Below are positions 27,023 to 37,005 of a DNA stretch of 64,000 nt, piece by piece; the first letter of the stretch is position 1, and every line of letters starts with the position of its first letter. Under the pieces are notes generated by a model, which had not been told where the DNA came from, searched no databases, and worked only from the letters and a program-made list of their open reading frames with translations. The stretch is from Henriciella sp. GTDB lineage: Bacteria > Pseudomonadota > Alphaproteobacteria > Caulobacterales > Hyphomonadaceae. The position numbers and the translations under genes are program-made. The DNA lies in NCBI GenBank assembly GCA_017642885.1, contig JAEPOM010000012.1, forward strand, positions 19,755 through 83,754. Reading direction: 5' to 3'.

Positions 27023-27044
27023 GTGTGGGGACCTTTCATGCGGA

Positions 27045-27620
27045 CTAAAATGGAAGCGAGGGGCTGTCTTCTGTTGTGGAATCTTCAGGGTCTGCCATTA
27101 GCACGGCTTCTCCCAAAGCCAATAGAGCGTCTCGCAGTTTTTCGTCCTCAATTCCTCGTGCGCTGGAGACGAGGGCGTCCCGCTGCTCCGGTGTGAGGGG
27201 GATGGTGCGAACCTGTTTCGAGTTTAGAGCAGACGCTGAGAAATGGCCTTGCAGGATTTTGATGGCGGTAATGTCTCCGCCCGCTGCGACGGAGACGCGC
27301 TGGCGGATCATCTCGCTCTGATGCTGAACCAGACCCGCTGCGGCAGGGATGACGGTCAGGGTTAGGCGGCGCCCCCCCTTTGCAGGGGTCAGTTTCTCGG
27401 GCCGGCACAGACGGGCGAGTTGTTCGCCGACGATTTCTGCCCATTGCACTTTCAGGCGGCTCAGGGTCGCGCCTTTTTTTGGCAGCGCCTTGCGAGTGAG
27501 GCGCATCGCAGCTTTGCCAATCGTGCCGGGTCCCGGATGCACGGGTTTTGCCTTTGCATAGCGCAGCTTGACGCGGGCGCGTGCTTCTTCCAGCGGATCG
27601 AGGCTTGATCGTTTTACCAT
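27045..27620 (-). CDS. DciA-like (DUF721) protein
   Basis: I start at the ATG at 27620 (MVKRSSLDPLEEARARVKLRYAKAK) because a longer frame would run through mutY. The 191-residue protein matches DUF721: KAAMRLTRKALPKKGATLSRLKVQWAEIVGEQLARLCRPEKL, then GGRRLTLTVIPAAAGLVQHQSEMIRQRV. In bacteria lacking DnaC or DnaI, DciA proteins of this family help load the replicative helicase; whether this copy does so is an inference. It diverges from mutY, 19 bases apart, and heads the DsbA-smc gene run. Confidence 0.85.
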   Translation of the reverse strand: MVKRSSLDPLEEARARVKLRYAKAKPVHPGPGTIGKAAMRLTRKALPKKGATLSRLKVQWAEIVGEQLARLCRPEKLTPAKGGRRLTLTVIPAAAGLVQHQSEMIRQRVSVAAGGDITAIKILQGHFSASALNSKQVRTIPLTPEQRDALVSSARGIEDEKLRDALLALGEAVLMADPEDSTTEDSPSLPF

Positions 27621-27639
27621 TCGCGTCACCTTGCCCGGC

Positions 27640-28671
27640 ATGAACATGGATGAAAAGTTACACTTTGCAGACCTTTCTGACCAATTGCTGGATTGGTATG
27701 CGGGTGCTGCGCGCGAGTTGCCCTGGCGGATCGGGCCTGGCGCGCGCGCGAAAGGGGTGCAGCCAGACCCATATCGCGTGTGGTTGGCTGAAATCATGCT
27801 GCAACAAACCACCGTGCTGCACGCCACGCGTTACTATCTGGAATTTACCAAGCGGTGGCCGAAGATTGAAGATTTGGCCGGCGCACAGGATGAGGACGTG
27901 ATGGCGGCCTGGGCTGGGCTCGGATACTACGCCCGCGCCCGCAATCTGTTGAAGTGCGCCCGCGAGGTCTCAGCACTCGGCGGCTGGCCCGACACAGCGG
28001 AAAGCTTGCAGAAATTGTCTGGCATTGGGCCTTATACGGCCGGCGCTGTCGCTGCTTTGGCCTTCGGACGCCGGGCGGCGGCGGTGGACGGAAATGTCGA
28101 CCGCGTGTTTGCCAGGTTGATGGCGCTCACGGACGACTGGAAAGCTGCAAAAACGCGCCTGAAAGCTGTGGTGGAAGATCTCGTGCCCGAAGACCGCCCC
28201 GCAGAATTCGCTGAAGCCCTAATGGATCTCGGCGCCACAATCTGTACGCCGAAATCCCCGAACTGTCTGATTTGCCCCTTGAGAGAAATGTGCGCCGCCC
28301 GGCAAGAAGGTGACCCGGGGCGCTATCCGATCAAACCCAAGAAACAGGCCAAACCGACACGGCAGGGGCACGTCTATATTCTGCTGGGAGAGGCGCACAC
28401 GGTCCTGACCGAGCGTCGCCCCGACAAAGGCTTGCTCGGCGGCATGCTGGGTTTGCCGACTTCTCCCTGGTCAGGCGAATCATGCGTGCCGGAATTCCCC
28501 TCAGGGGCGAATTGGTGCGAACTCGGCGAAGTTCGCCATGTCTTCACGCATTTCGCGCTCACGCTGAAAGTATGGCGGGCCGAAACCGATGAGACTCTGC
28601 GCACAACGCGCGCGCAGGCGTCGGATGGTTTGCCGAGCGTCTTCGCAAAAGCACTGAAACTTGCCTTGTGA
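27640..28671 (+). CDS. mutY: A/G-specific adenine glycosylase MutY
   Basis: I begin at the ATG at 27640 (another six bases later is possible; neither has a clear ribosome-binding site). The 343-residue enzyme has the helix-hairpin-helix LQKLSGIGPYTAGAVAALAFG, catalytic Glu51 (LAEIMLQQTT), Asp150 (AVDGNVDRVF), and the iron-sulfur ligands Cys202, 209, 212 and 218 in the C-x6-C-x2-C-x5-C pattern. A C-terminal NUDIX-like domain for 8-oxoG recognition follows (about 235-343). It removes adenine mispaired with 8-oxoguanine. Confidence 0.96.
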   Translation: MNMDEKLHFADLSDQLLDWYAGAARELPWRIGPGARAKGVQPDPYRVWLAEIMLQQTTVLHATRYYLEFTKRWPKIEDLAGAQDEDVMAAWAGLGYYARARNLLKCAREVSALGGWPDTAESLQKLSGIGPYTAGAVAALAFGRRAAAVDGNVDRVFARLMALTDDWKAAKTRLKAVVEDLVPEDRPAEFAEALMDLGATICTPKSPNCLICPLREMCAARQEGDPGRYPIKPKKQAKPTRQGHVYILLGEAHTVLTERRPDKGLLGGMLGLPTSPWSGESCVPEFPSGANWCELGEVRHVFTHFALTLKVWRAETDETLRTTRAQASDGLPSVFAKALKLAL

Positions 28672-28773
28672 TACGCCAATTGAGAGCGGTGTTCTGGAAT
28701 TCCGTCTCTGTGAACGCGGCCAACGTAAAGCGCATTCTGGGTTCCTTCCAAATCTGTGGAAAGCTATCAGAAA

Positions 28774-28788
28774 GTTCTTGTTTTGTTC
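28774..28788 (+). promoter_or_regulatory. LexA (SOS) box
   Basis: GTTC at 28774-28777 and GTTC at 28785-28788 are separated by seven bases (TTGTTTT). This is the direct-repeat LexA box GTTC-N7-GTTC established for alphaproteobacteria. It ends 24 bases before the ATG of the radical SAM gene, well placed to block its promoter. mutY ends about 100 bases upstream, so the site belongs to the downstream gene. Confidence 0.82.
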
Positions 28789-28812
28789 CCTTCCATGTGC
28801 TCTCCATAGCAT

Positions 28813-29946
28813 ATGCGAACGGGTCAGAAACTAGCTAAGGCAGGTCGGGTGGAGCGTGCGGAGGTGGCGGAGGTGCGCGAGCGCTTTCACCATCGGGGAC
28901 GTGGGGCAGTGTCGAACCAGACGGGGCGATTTGAGCGGGAGACCCGCGAAGCGCTGGATGATGGCTGGGGAACGGTGGAAGAAGACGCGCCTCGCCTTGA
29001 GACGACACTGACCAAGGAAACGCCGCGCACCATCATCACGTTCAACAAGTCGCCCGATATCCATTTCGATCGCTCGATTAATCCGTACCGCGGCTGTGAG
29101 CATGGTTGCGTCTATTGTTTTGCGCGACCAACGCACGCCTATCATGGTCTATCGGCCGGGCTCGATTTTGAGAGCAAGCTGTTCTTCAAACCGGATGGTC
29201 CGGAACTGCTGCTCAAGGAATTGTCGCGGCCGGGTTATGTGCCGCGCCCCATCGCGCTTGGCGTCAATACCGATGCGTATCAGCCGGTTGAGCGTGACCA
29301 GGAGCTGACGCGCCGCTTCCTGCAAATTCTCAGCGATCACAATCACCCGGTCTCGCTCCTCACCAAGTCTGCATTGATTGAGCGCGACATGGATCTGATC
29401 GCGCCAATGGCGGAGAAGCAGCTTTGCCGTGTCGGGGTGTCGATCACGACGCTCGACCCGAAGCTCGCCCGGCGGATGGAGCCACGCGCCGCGACACCTC
29501 GGAAGCGATTTCAGGCGGTCCAGCGTTTAAGCGATGCGGGGATCCCCGTGACGGTTATGGCGGCACCGATCATCCCGGCCTTGAATGAACCGGAACTGGA
29601 AGCTCTGCTGGAGGCTGCAAAGGCGCATGGCGCGACCGGCGCTGGATATGTGCTGCTCCGCTTGCCGCATGAGCTGAAGGACATTTTCCACGAATGGCTG
29701 GCGCAGCATTATCCCGACCGCGCCGCTCGCGTGATCAATGCGTTGCGAGAGATGCGAGACGGGAAAGATTATGACGCAGACTGGTTCGAGCGCGGTACGG
29801 GAAGCGGCGTCGTGGCCCGGCTGATCAAGCAGAGGTTCATCAAGTCTATCCGGCGCCTCGATTTGCTGCCGACACGGACGCAGTTGCGGACAGACCTATT
29901 CCAGCCGCCTGTTTTAAAGGGCGGTCAGTACCGAATGGATTTTTAG
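28813..29946 (+). CDS. PA0069-family radical SAM protein
   Basis: A 377-residue radical SAM enzyme. The iron-sulfur motif is Cys95-x3-Cys99-x2-Cys102 (YRGCEHGCVYCFARPTHAYHG). Neighbouring blocks such as TLTKETPRTIITFNKSPDIHFDRSINPYRG and VNTDAYQPVERDQELTRRFLQIL place it in the PA0069 group, related to spore photoproduct lyase-like proteins. The substrate of this group is not known to me. A GTTC-N7-GTTC LexA box just upstream suggests induction by DNA damage, which would fit a repair role for a lyase-like enzyme, but that is inference. Confidence 0.93.
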   Translation: MRTGQKLAKAGRVERAEVAEVRERFHHRGRGAVSNQTGRFERETREALDDGWGTVEEDAPRLETTLTKETPRTIITFNKSPDIHFDRSINPYRGCEHGCVYCFARPTHAYHGLSAGLDFESKLFFKPDGPELLLKELSRPGYVPRPIALGVNTDAYQPVERDQELTRRFLQILSDHNHPVSLLTKSALIERDMDLIAPMAEKQLCRVGVSITTLDPKLARRMEPRAATPRKRFQAVQRLSDAGIPVTVMAAPIIPALNEPELEALLEAAKAHGATGAGYVLLRLPHELKDIFHEWLAQHYPDRAARVINALREMRDGKDYDADWFERGTGSGVVARLIKQRFIKSIRRLDLLPTRTQLRTDLFQPPVLKGGQYRMDF

Positions 29947-29947
29947 G

Positions 29948-31300
29948 CTATTGCGGAGCTTGCTCCGCGAGTTTGGCAGCATTGGCGGCTTGGGCGTCTC
30001 GGGTCAGTTTGTAATTTCTCATGATGATCGCGGCCAATGCATAAGCCACGACGGGCACGCCGACAAAGACCAGCATCACGCCGCGGGCAACTTCCGGGCT
30101 ATTCTCTCCAGAAGGATCGAAGCCGACCCACGCACCGAGCAGGATGTAAGGAATTCCGATCGCGAAACTCGCGCCGGTCTTGTAGGCGCCGGACATGAGC
30201 GAATAATACATTCCGGAGCGGTTCTCACCGGTCTTCGCCTCCTCCGCTTCGATAATATCGGCCACCATGGAGCGCGCGAGAATGAATGGTGTGCCGTAAC
30301 CTAGGCCCGATACAATTGCAGCGAAAAGGAGAGGGGCAAGGCCTCCACCAGCCGCGCTCATTGGCAGGTAAATCATGTATGTTGCGATCGACCAGACGGC
30401 AGTTCCAACAAAGGCGATGTGCTTCTCTGTTCGTTTCGACAGCCAGATCCAGAAGGGCATGGAGGCAAAACCGGCGACAAAGAAAGCCATGAGGATGACC
30501 GGTGCGTAGGCAGTGACGCCAAAGCCCCATTGTGCCGCAAACAAGAAGGTTCCTCCGGTGCCAGCTATGGCGATTCCGACCAGGACCTCGACCATCAGAA
30601 CGCGCACCATGTTTGGGTTTCTGAAGGCGACTTTGATTGCCTCCCACGAGAACCCCATCTTCGGTTCGTCCTCTTTGGGAGGAGCATCCGGAACAAAGAA
30701 TACCGCTAGCGCGATGGTCGCCGGTAGGACGATGAGGAGGATAACTCCCATCACCATGACCTGGCCCCGCCGGTCGATGCCGAAATTGATCGCCAGCAAA
30801 GTCGGAATAATCAGCAGTGATAACAGGGTGAGCGTCGACACGATCTCTCGCCACATGAACAGACGCGAGCGCTCGTCATAGGCGGTGGTGATCATCGGCA
30901 CCCAAGATTGGTGCGGCGTTTGTAGCATGGTGAAGCCGAGCCAGAACACGATCAGCCAAACCACCAGATATGCAGGAGAAACCGTCTCTCCCATAGGCAT
31001 GAACATAAAGAAGGCACCGATCATCAGGACGGGCACACTTGCCACCAACCAATGCTTTACGCGGCCTCTCTTAGTGGGCCTGGTATCAACCAGCCAGCCC
31101 ATGACCGGATCGGTTCCGAGGTCCCAGAAGCGCAGGATCATGAAGATCAGACCGACCATAGTCGTGCCAAGACCAAGCTGTTCGGCGTACATGGGGGCCA
31201 CGAACACAGCCATCGGCAGTCCGATCGCCGCGAGCGGCATTCCAACACTGGCAAAAGCAAGGACCCGCGTCAGCGGAAGGCGATCTGGCGCAGTACTCAT
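29948..31300 (-). CDS. MFS transporter, GPH sugar:cation symporter type
   Basis: I start at the ATG at 31300 (MSTAPDRLPLTRVLAFASVGMPLAAIGLPM); earlier in-frame codons reach into the ccrM leader. The 450-residue protein has twelve predicted membrane spans. The motif FWDLGTDPVMGWLVDTRPTKRGRVKHWL is typical of the glycoside-pentoside-hexuronide family (MelB-like), where the Asp residues bind cation and sugar. ADIIEAEEAKTGENRSGMYYSLM is another family block. The substrate is not identifiable. It is convergent with the radical SAM gene, one base apart at the stops. Confidence 0.88.
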   Translation of the reverse strand: MSTAPDRLPLTRVLAFASVGMPLAAIGLPMAVFVAPMYAEQLGLGTTMVGLIFMILRFWDLGTDPVMGWLVDTRPTKRGRVKHWLVASVPVLMIGAFFMFMPMGETVSPAYLVVWLIVFWLGFTMLQTPHQSWVPMITTAYDERSRLFMWREIVSTLTLLSLLIIPTLLAINFGIDRRGQVMVMGVILLIVLPATIALAVFFVPDAPPKEDEPKMGFSWEAIKVAFRNPNMVRVLMVEVLVGIAIAGTGGTFLFAAQWGFGVTAYAPVILMAFFVAGFASMPFWIWLSKRTEKHIAFVGTAVWSIATYMIYLPMSAAGGGLAPLLFAAIVSGLGYGTPFILARSMVADIIEAEEAKTGENRSGMYYSLMSGAYKTGASFAIGIPYILLGAWVGFDPSGENSPEVARGVMLVFVGVPVVAYALAAIIMRNYKLTRDAQAANAAKLAEQAPQ

Positions 31301-31429
31301 ATTTTGGAAGATGACGCACCCGTCACGAAAGGCAAGCATAATCGGGCGTGGATTGGTTTTCCACAGACTTGTCCACAACGGAAAAATCATGCAGTTTCGA
31401 AATCGAAACGATTGGGCGGGCGCAAAATC

Positions 31430-32605
<1,176 letters not shown>

Positions 32606-32724
32606 GGTTTGGGTTGTATTCGGTCTCTAAAGGGGCGCGAATAAGGCCGCATTCTTGGGCGAATTTGTATTGATCCAATAATCGCGTAAACTCATTGCAT
32701 GTTTCACTCTGAATAGAGAGTTCC

Positions 32725-33327
32725 ATGCGTTGGGTAGTCATCATATTGATAATCGCAGTGAGCGGCGTGCTGGGGTGGTTTATTGCCAGCCAAAGTGCCG
32801 TTCAGCAATTTCTCAAGGTTCCGGTTCCGACCTCCTCATCCGGAGCGGCTGAAACCGCAGATCCGGCGCCTGTGCGCGATTCGGAATTTCCTGGCGAGAG
32901 CGCAACGTCGGAGCCTTCAGATGAGGATACGCCTTTAGATCCACCCCGCGAAGATATGCCGGAGCCGGACCCACTGCTCGAGCCTGATCCAGAACCCACC
33001 ACCTTGGTTCCGGAGTTAGAAGGCGAAGCGGCGCTGGCCCTGTATCGTGTCTGGATCGGTGAAGCGCGAACCCTGCATTCTTACCCGGACAGCGTGCAGC
33101 GCATGTATGATGTGATGATGTGCGAATCCGGAGGACAGGCGGGTATCGTCAATCCGGCAGGGCCATACTCTGGATTGTTCCAATACGCAGGCGGAACCTG
33201 GAACGGCGATTGGAACACCTATCGGGAAAACAATATCCTTGATCCACGATCACAGATTTTCGCAACGGCGCTCGCCTGGAGCCTCAACATGCAAGGGCAG
33301 TGGGGCTGCTATTCGAGCCCGCACTAG
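32725..33327 (+). CDS. Membrane-anchored lysozyme-like (putative transglycosylase) protein
   Basis: A 200-residue protein with one N-terminal membrane span (residues 4-21, VVIILIIAVSGVLGWFI), an acidic, proline-rich spacer (about 35-98, many Glu, Asp and Pro) and a compact C-terminal domain. That domain reads YDVMMCESGGQAGIVNP...YSGLFQYAGGTWNGDW, then RSQIFATALAW and WGCY. The CESGG with a GLFQ strand and a final W-x-C-Y resembles lysozyme-like transglycosylase or Rpf folds, where Glu is the catalytic acid and the two Cys would pair. Family assignment is my inference. It would face the periplasm and act on peptidoglycan. Confidence 0.75.
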   Translation: MRWVVIILIIAVSGVLGWFIASQSAVQQFLKVPVPTSSSGAAETADPAPVRDSEFPGESATSEPSDEDTPLDPPREDMPEPDPLLEPDPEPTTLVPELEGEAALALYRVWIGEARTLHSYPDSVQRMYDVMMCESGGQAGIVNPAGPYSGLFQYAGGTWNGDWNTYRENNILDPRSQIFATALAWSLNMQGQWGCYSSPH

Positions 33328-33334
33328 CGGGGCG

Positions 33335-35266
33335 TTAGTCTCGCGGCTGCCAGCCTGCGGGCATACGGAAGCTTGGCTTCGCTTTTTTCTTTTTCATCGG
33401 CTTGCCGGGTGTCGGCAGGGTCCCATCGGAATAAGGTCCGGCTGGCTTCTTCCCGGCAGCGATATCCGTCAGTTTGAGCGCAGCATACTGCCCGGGGGCC
33501 GATCCGAGCTTGTGGTTGCGGGGTTTGACCGCGTCGACTTTTTTGCCCGATAGCGGCTTCAGCCATTCCCACCAGCTTGGCCACCATGACCCCGGCAACT
33601 CTTCAGCGCCAGATAGCCACCGGCCGGGATTTTCCGGCAGGTCTTCGCTGACCCAGTGCTGATATTTTTGCGCGTCTGGGTGGTTGATCACCCCGGCGAT
33701 ATGACCGGATCCTGCGAGCGTAAAGCGAACGGGTCCGCCAAAATTCTGCGCGCCCTTATAGATCGAATGCCACGGGCAAATATGATCCGAGCGCCCAGCC
33801 TGGATGAAGACCGGGATCTTGATGTCCGTCATCGAAACAGCGTCGCCCAGCACTTTGAACTTACCACTCGATAGCTGGTTCTTGTTGTAGAAGTTTTTGA
33901 GATATTTCTTGTGCGTTGGCCCGGGAATATTGGTCTGATCGGCATTCCAATAGAGCAAATCGAACGGCCGAGGCTGTTTGCCCATCATGTAATTGTCGAC
34001 GACGTACCGCCAGACGAGATCAGCCGGGCGCAGCCAGTTGAACGTTTCCCCCATCATCTCACCGGGCATGATGCCATTATTCTCTTCGATCACCTGGTCG
34101 ATCTGGGCGAGAGAATCCTCCTGGGTGAAGATCTTGAGTTCGCCCGCCAGATCAAAGTCTGACTGCGAGGCGAAATAGGTGGCCGACTTGATCCGTTTGT
34201 CACCGGTCTGGCCCATATGAGCTAGCGCGCTGGAGAGCAGAGTGCCGCCAATGCAATAGCCGACTGTGTTGACCTTTTTTACACCGGCTTCTCGCGTCAC
34301 TGCGTCCAGCGCCGCATGGATGCCTTGTTCGATATAGTCGTCCCAGGTGTAATCCTTGGTCTCGTCATCGGCTGAGCGCCACGACACGACAAATGTGTTG
34401 ACCCGCTTTGAAAGCAGCCAACGGATCATCGAGTTTTCGGGCTGCAAATCGAGGATGTAGAACTTGTTGATCCATGGCGGGAAGATGAGCATCGGCGTCT
34501 TGTGCATCTTCTTGCGCGTTGGGTTGTAGTGGATCACTTCGATCAGCTTGTTGCGGAAGACCACCTTGCCTTTGGCGGTCGCAACATTCTTGCCGATCTC
34601 GAAAGCCTCTTCGTCCGTCTGTGTGATCGCCAGTCGGCCGTCGCCGCGCTGCAGATCACCGCGCGCGTTGCGCAGTCCCTCGAGCACGCTCTGGCCATTG
34701 CTTTCAATCATTGCGCGGATGGCTGCCGGATTGGTGGCGAGCATGTTTGTTGGCGACATCGCATCAACGAACTGGCTGAGATAATACCGTGCCTTTAGTT
34801 TGGTGGTGTCGTCGAGCTCATCAGAAACCGAGTCGACGAGACCTTGCAGCCACTCTGCGTTCAGCATCCAGGCGCGGCGCATGAAATTGAATGTCGGATT
34901 GGCCTCCCATTCCGGGTCGGCAAATCTGCGATCCTTTGGCAGGGGTGTACCGCTGGCCATGGACTGGAACAGGTTCATCCAGCCCTGGAACAGTGTCATC
35001 ATTGCGTGACCAGATTTTTCCGGATTTCTGATCAGCGCAGCGCCAATTTTAGCTTGCGCCTCGAGACCGCCATACGGGTCGGCCTGACCGGGCGCTGGAG
35101 GGCGCATATCCACACCGTTCAGCGAGTCGGTCAGGAGGCCTTGGGCTTCCTGCAATGCCTGCATCAGATTGCCGGCCATGAGCTGCAAAGTTTCGGAATT
35201 CATATCCGAAAATGCATCCGGGAGCGTACTCGCCCCAAAATTATCAAAGTTTCTACCTTTGGTCAT
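33335..35266 (-). CDS. phaC: Class I poly(3-hydroxyalkanoate) synthase
   Basis: A 643-residue PHA synthase of class I. The active-site Cys338 lies in the lipase-like box VGYCIGGTLLS, preceded by PPWINKFYILDLQPENSMIRWL and followed by the acid Asp in FIQAGRSDHICPWHSIY and the general base His in LAGSGHIAGVINHP. It polymerises 3-hydroxyacyl-CoA into storage granules. phaA, phaB and phasin genes are not in the window. The start at 35266 has no obvious ribosome-binding site, and the ATG at 35206 is an alternative. Confidence 0.96.
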   Translation of the reverse strand: MTKGRNFDNFGASTLPDAFSDMNSETLQLMAGNLMQALQEAQGLLTDSLNGVDMRPPAPGQADPYGGLEAQAKIGAALIRNPEKSGHAMMTLFQGWMNLFQSMASGTPLPKDRRFADPEWEANPTFNFMRRAWMLNAEWLQGLVDSVSDELDDTTKLKARYYLSQFVDAMSPTNMLATNPAAIRAMIESNGQSVLEGLRNARGDLQRGDGRLAITQTDEEAFEIGKNVATAKGKVVFRNKLIEVIHYNPTRKKMHKTPMLIFPPWINKFYILDLQPENSMIRWLLSKRVNTFVVSWRSADDETKDYTWDDYIEQGIHAALDAVTREAGVKKVNTVGYCIGGTLLSSALAHMGQTGDKRIKSATYFASQSDFDLAGELKIFTQEDSLAQIDQVIEENNGIMPGEMMGETFNWLRPADLVWRYVVDNYMMGKQPRPFDLLYWNADQTNIPGPTHKKYLKNFYNKNQLSSGKFKVLGDAVSMTDIKIPVFIQAGRSDHICPWHSIYKGAQNFGGPVRFTLAGSGHIAGVINHPDAQKYQHWVSEDLPENPGRWLSGAEELPGSWWPSWWEWLKPLSGKKVDAVKPRNHKLGSAPGQYAALKLTDIAAGKKPAGPYSDGTLPTPGKPMKKKKAKPSFRMPAGWQPRD

Positions 35267-35349
35267 CAGACCGACACTCGCTATTCTATGCGAACCTATA
35301 TAGGACTAAACAGCTTTGAGAATTATGAGTCCAGCGAAGGAAATTGTTT

Positions 35350-35754
35350 ATGCGCGCTGTTGTTTTCGTAACGTTTGCCCTTTTGGCGGGCTGTACCAGC
35401 TCGTTTGAGAAGGTAAAGACGATGCGCGCACAGGCTCCGGACTGGTATGAAGCGCGCAAGGTCGAGTTCCGCGGAGAGGGATATCCGAGCCTCGCTTCGG
35501 TGCCGCAGAACGCGCCGGATTATGATCCACGGCGTAAGCTGGAATTGTCTGAAGCAGATGTCCGCGCCGCTGTCGCGCTATTCAATAGCGACCCAAGAGC
35601 AGAAGGCGCCATCGAGACGCCCGAGGCGATCGCCGCCTGGGCGGTGGAAGTGAAGCGAGCGGTGGAGGGGCGGCTTCCCGCCCCCGACTTCATGACCGAC
35701 GCCGAGGTGCAGGCGATCAAGGCCCGTTTCAGCGTGCCACGCGCCCGCCTCTAG
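35350..35754 (+). CDS. Hypothetical lipoprotein
   Basis: The ATG at 35350 has AAGGAA seven bases before it; a TTG two codons earlier is less likely. The 134-residue protein starts with a lipoprotein signal (MRAVVFVTFALLAGCTSS) and continues as a small soluble domain with EARKVEFRGEGYPSLASVPQNAPDYDPRRKLELSEADVRAAVALF. I do not recognise a family. It precedes the aminotransferase gene by 33 bases on the same strand, so it may lie in the same transcript. Confidence 0.75.
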   Translation: MRAVVFVTFALLAGCTSSFEKVKTMRAQAPDWYEARKVEFRGEGYPSLASVPQNAPDYDPRRKLELSEADVRAAVALFNSDPRAEGAIETPEAIAAWAVEVKRAVEGRLPAPDFMTDAEVQAIKARFSVPRARL

Positions 35755-35787
35755 ACCCAGAATTCAAGTATAATGGAGATCCGCAAG

Positions 35788-37005
35788 ATGAGCGGAGAAT
35801 TTCACAAGATCAGGCGCTTGCCGCCTTACGTTTTCGAACAAGTCAATCGCCGCAAAGCCGAATTGAGGGCGAATGGCGCTGACATTATCGACCTGGGCAT
35901 GGGCAATCCCGATATGCCAGCCCCGCCACATGTGATTGCCAAGCTCGCTGAAACCGCAGCGAAACCCAACGTCCACGGGTATTCCGCATCTCGCGGTATT
36001 CCCGGGCTGCGCCGCGCGCTGGTCAATTATTATGAACGTCGGTTCGATGTGAAGCTGAACAAGGACCGCGAGGTGGTTGTCACGCTCGGTTCTAAAGAGG
36101 GATTTGCCAATCTCGCGCAAGCGATCACAGCGCCGGGCGATGTCATTCTGGCGCCGGATCCATCTTATCCATTGCACCATTTTGGATTCATCATGGCGGG
36201 CGCGTCGATCCGGGCGATCCCGGCACCGACACCTGAAGCCTATCTGTCTGGTATCAGCAAAGCCATCCGATATTCGGTGCCGCCGCCAACTGCGATGGTG
36301 CTCTGTTATCCGTCTAATCCGACGGCTGATGTCTGCGATCTCCAGTTTTACAAGGATGCGGTCGCCCTCGCGAAGAAGCACGATCTCTATATCCTGTCAG
36401 ACCTTGCTTATAATGAGATCTATTTCGACGAGCCGACGCCATCAATCCTTCAGGTCAATGGGGCCAAGGATATCGCGGTCGAAACCACGACCATGTCCAA
36501 GACGTACTCCATGGCGGGCTGGCGGATCGGGTTTGCCGCTGGAAACGAGCGTTTGATTGGCGCCTTGGCTCGCGTGAAGTCCTACTTGGATTATGGGGCG
36601 TTCACGCCAATTCAGGTCGCGGCGTGCGCGGCGCTTGATGGCCCTCAGGACTGTGTAGACGAGTATCGCTCCACATATAAATCCCGCCGTGACGTGTTGA
36701 TCGAAAGCTTCGGCCGCGCCGGCTGGGATATTCCGAGCCCGGCAGCTTCCATGTTCGCCTGGGCAGAAATTCCGCCTCAGTGCGGCGACATGCGCAGTTT
36801 GGAGTTTGCGCTCAAGCTAATGAACGAAGCAGAAGTGGCGGTCGCGCCCGGCGCCGGATTTGGCGAGCATGGTGACCGACATGTGCGCATCGCCCTGGTA
36901 GAAAACGAGCAGCGCATCAGACAAGCGGCCCGAAACATAAAGCGGTTCCTTGCCAAAATGGATGAGGGCGGGCAAAGCGACACCCTGCAAAGGACGGGAT
37001 CGTGA
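35788..37005 (+). CDS. Class I/II aminotransferase (alanine/LL-diaminopimelate type)
   Basis: I use the ATG at 35788 (GGAG nine bases upstream); an in-frame ATG 15 bases earlier overlaps that site. The 405-residue fold-type I aminotransferase has the Asn-Pro-Thr block (CYPSNPTADVCD), Asp-x-Ala-Tyr (SDLAYNEIYFDEPTPS) and the PLP lysine in TMSKTYSMAGWRIGFAAG. The opening RRLPPYVFEQVNRRKAELRANGADIIDLGMGNPDMPAP resembles AlaC and the LL-diaminopimelate aminotransferase-like group. Its gene overlaps hom, so it probably belongs to aspartate-family amino acid synthesis. Exact substrate unproven. Confidence 0.93.
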   Translation: MSGEFHKIRRLPPYVFEQVNRRKAELRANGADIIDLGMGNPDMPAPPHVIAKLAETAAKPNVHGYSASRGIPGLRRALVNYYERRFDVKLNKDREVVVTLGSKEGFANLAQAITAPGDVILAPDPSYPLHHFGFIMAGASIRAIPAPTPEAYLSGISKAIRYSVPPPTAMVLCYPSNPTADVCDLQFYKDAVALAKKHDLYILSDLAYNEIYFDEPTPSILQVNGAKDIAVETTTMSKTYSMAGWRIGFAAGNERLIGALARVKSYLDYGAFTPIQVAACAALDGPQDCVDEYRSTYKSRRDVLIESFGRAGWDIPSPAASMFAWAEIPPQCGDMRSLEFALKLMNEAEVAVAPGAGFGEHGDRHVRIALVENEQRIRQAARNIKRFLAKMDEGGQSDTLQRTGS

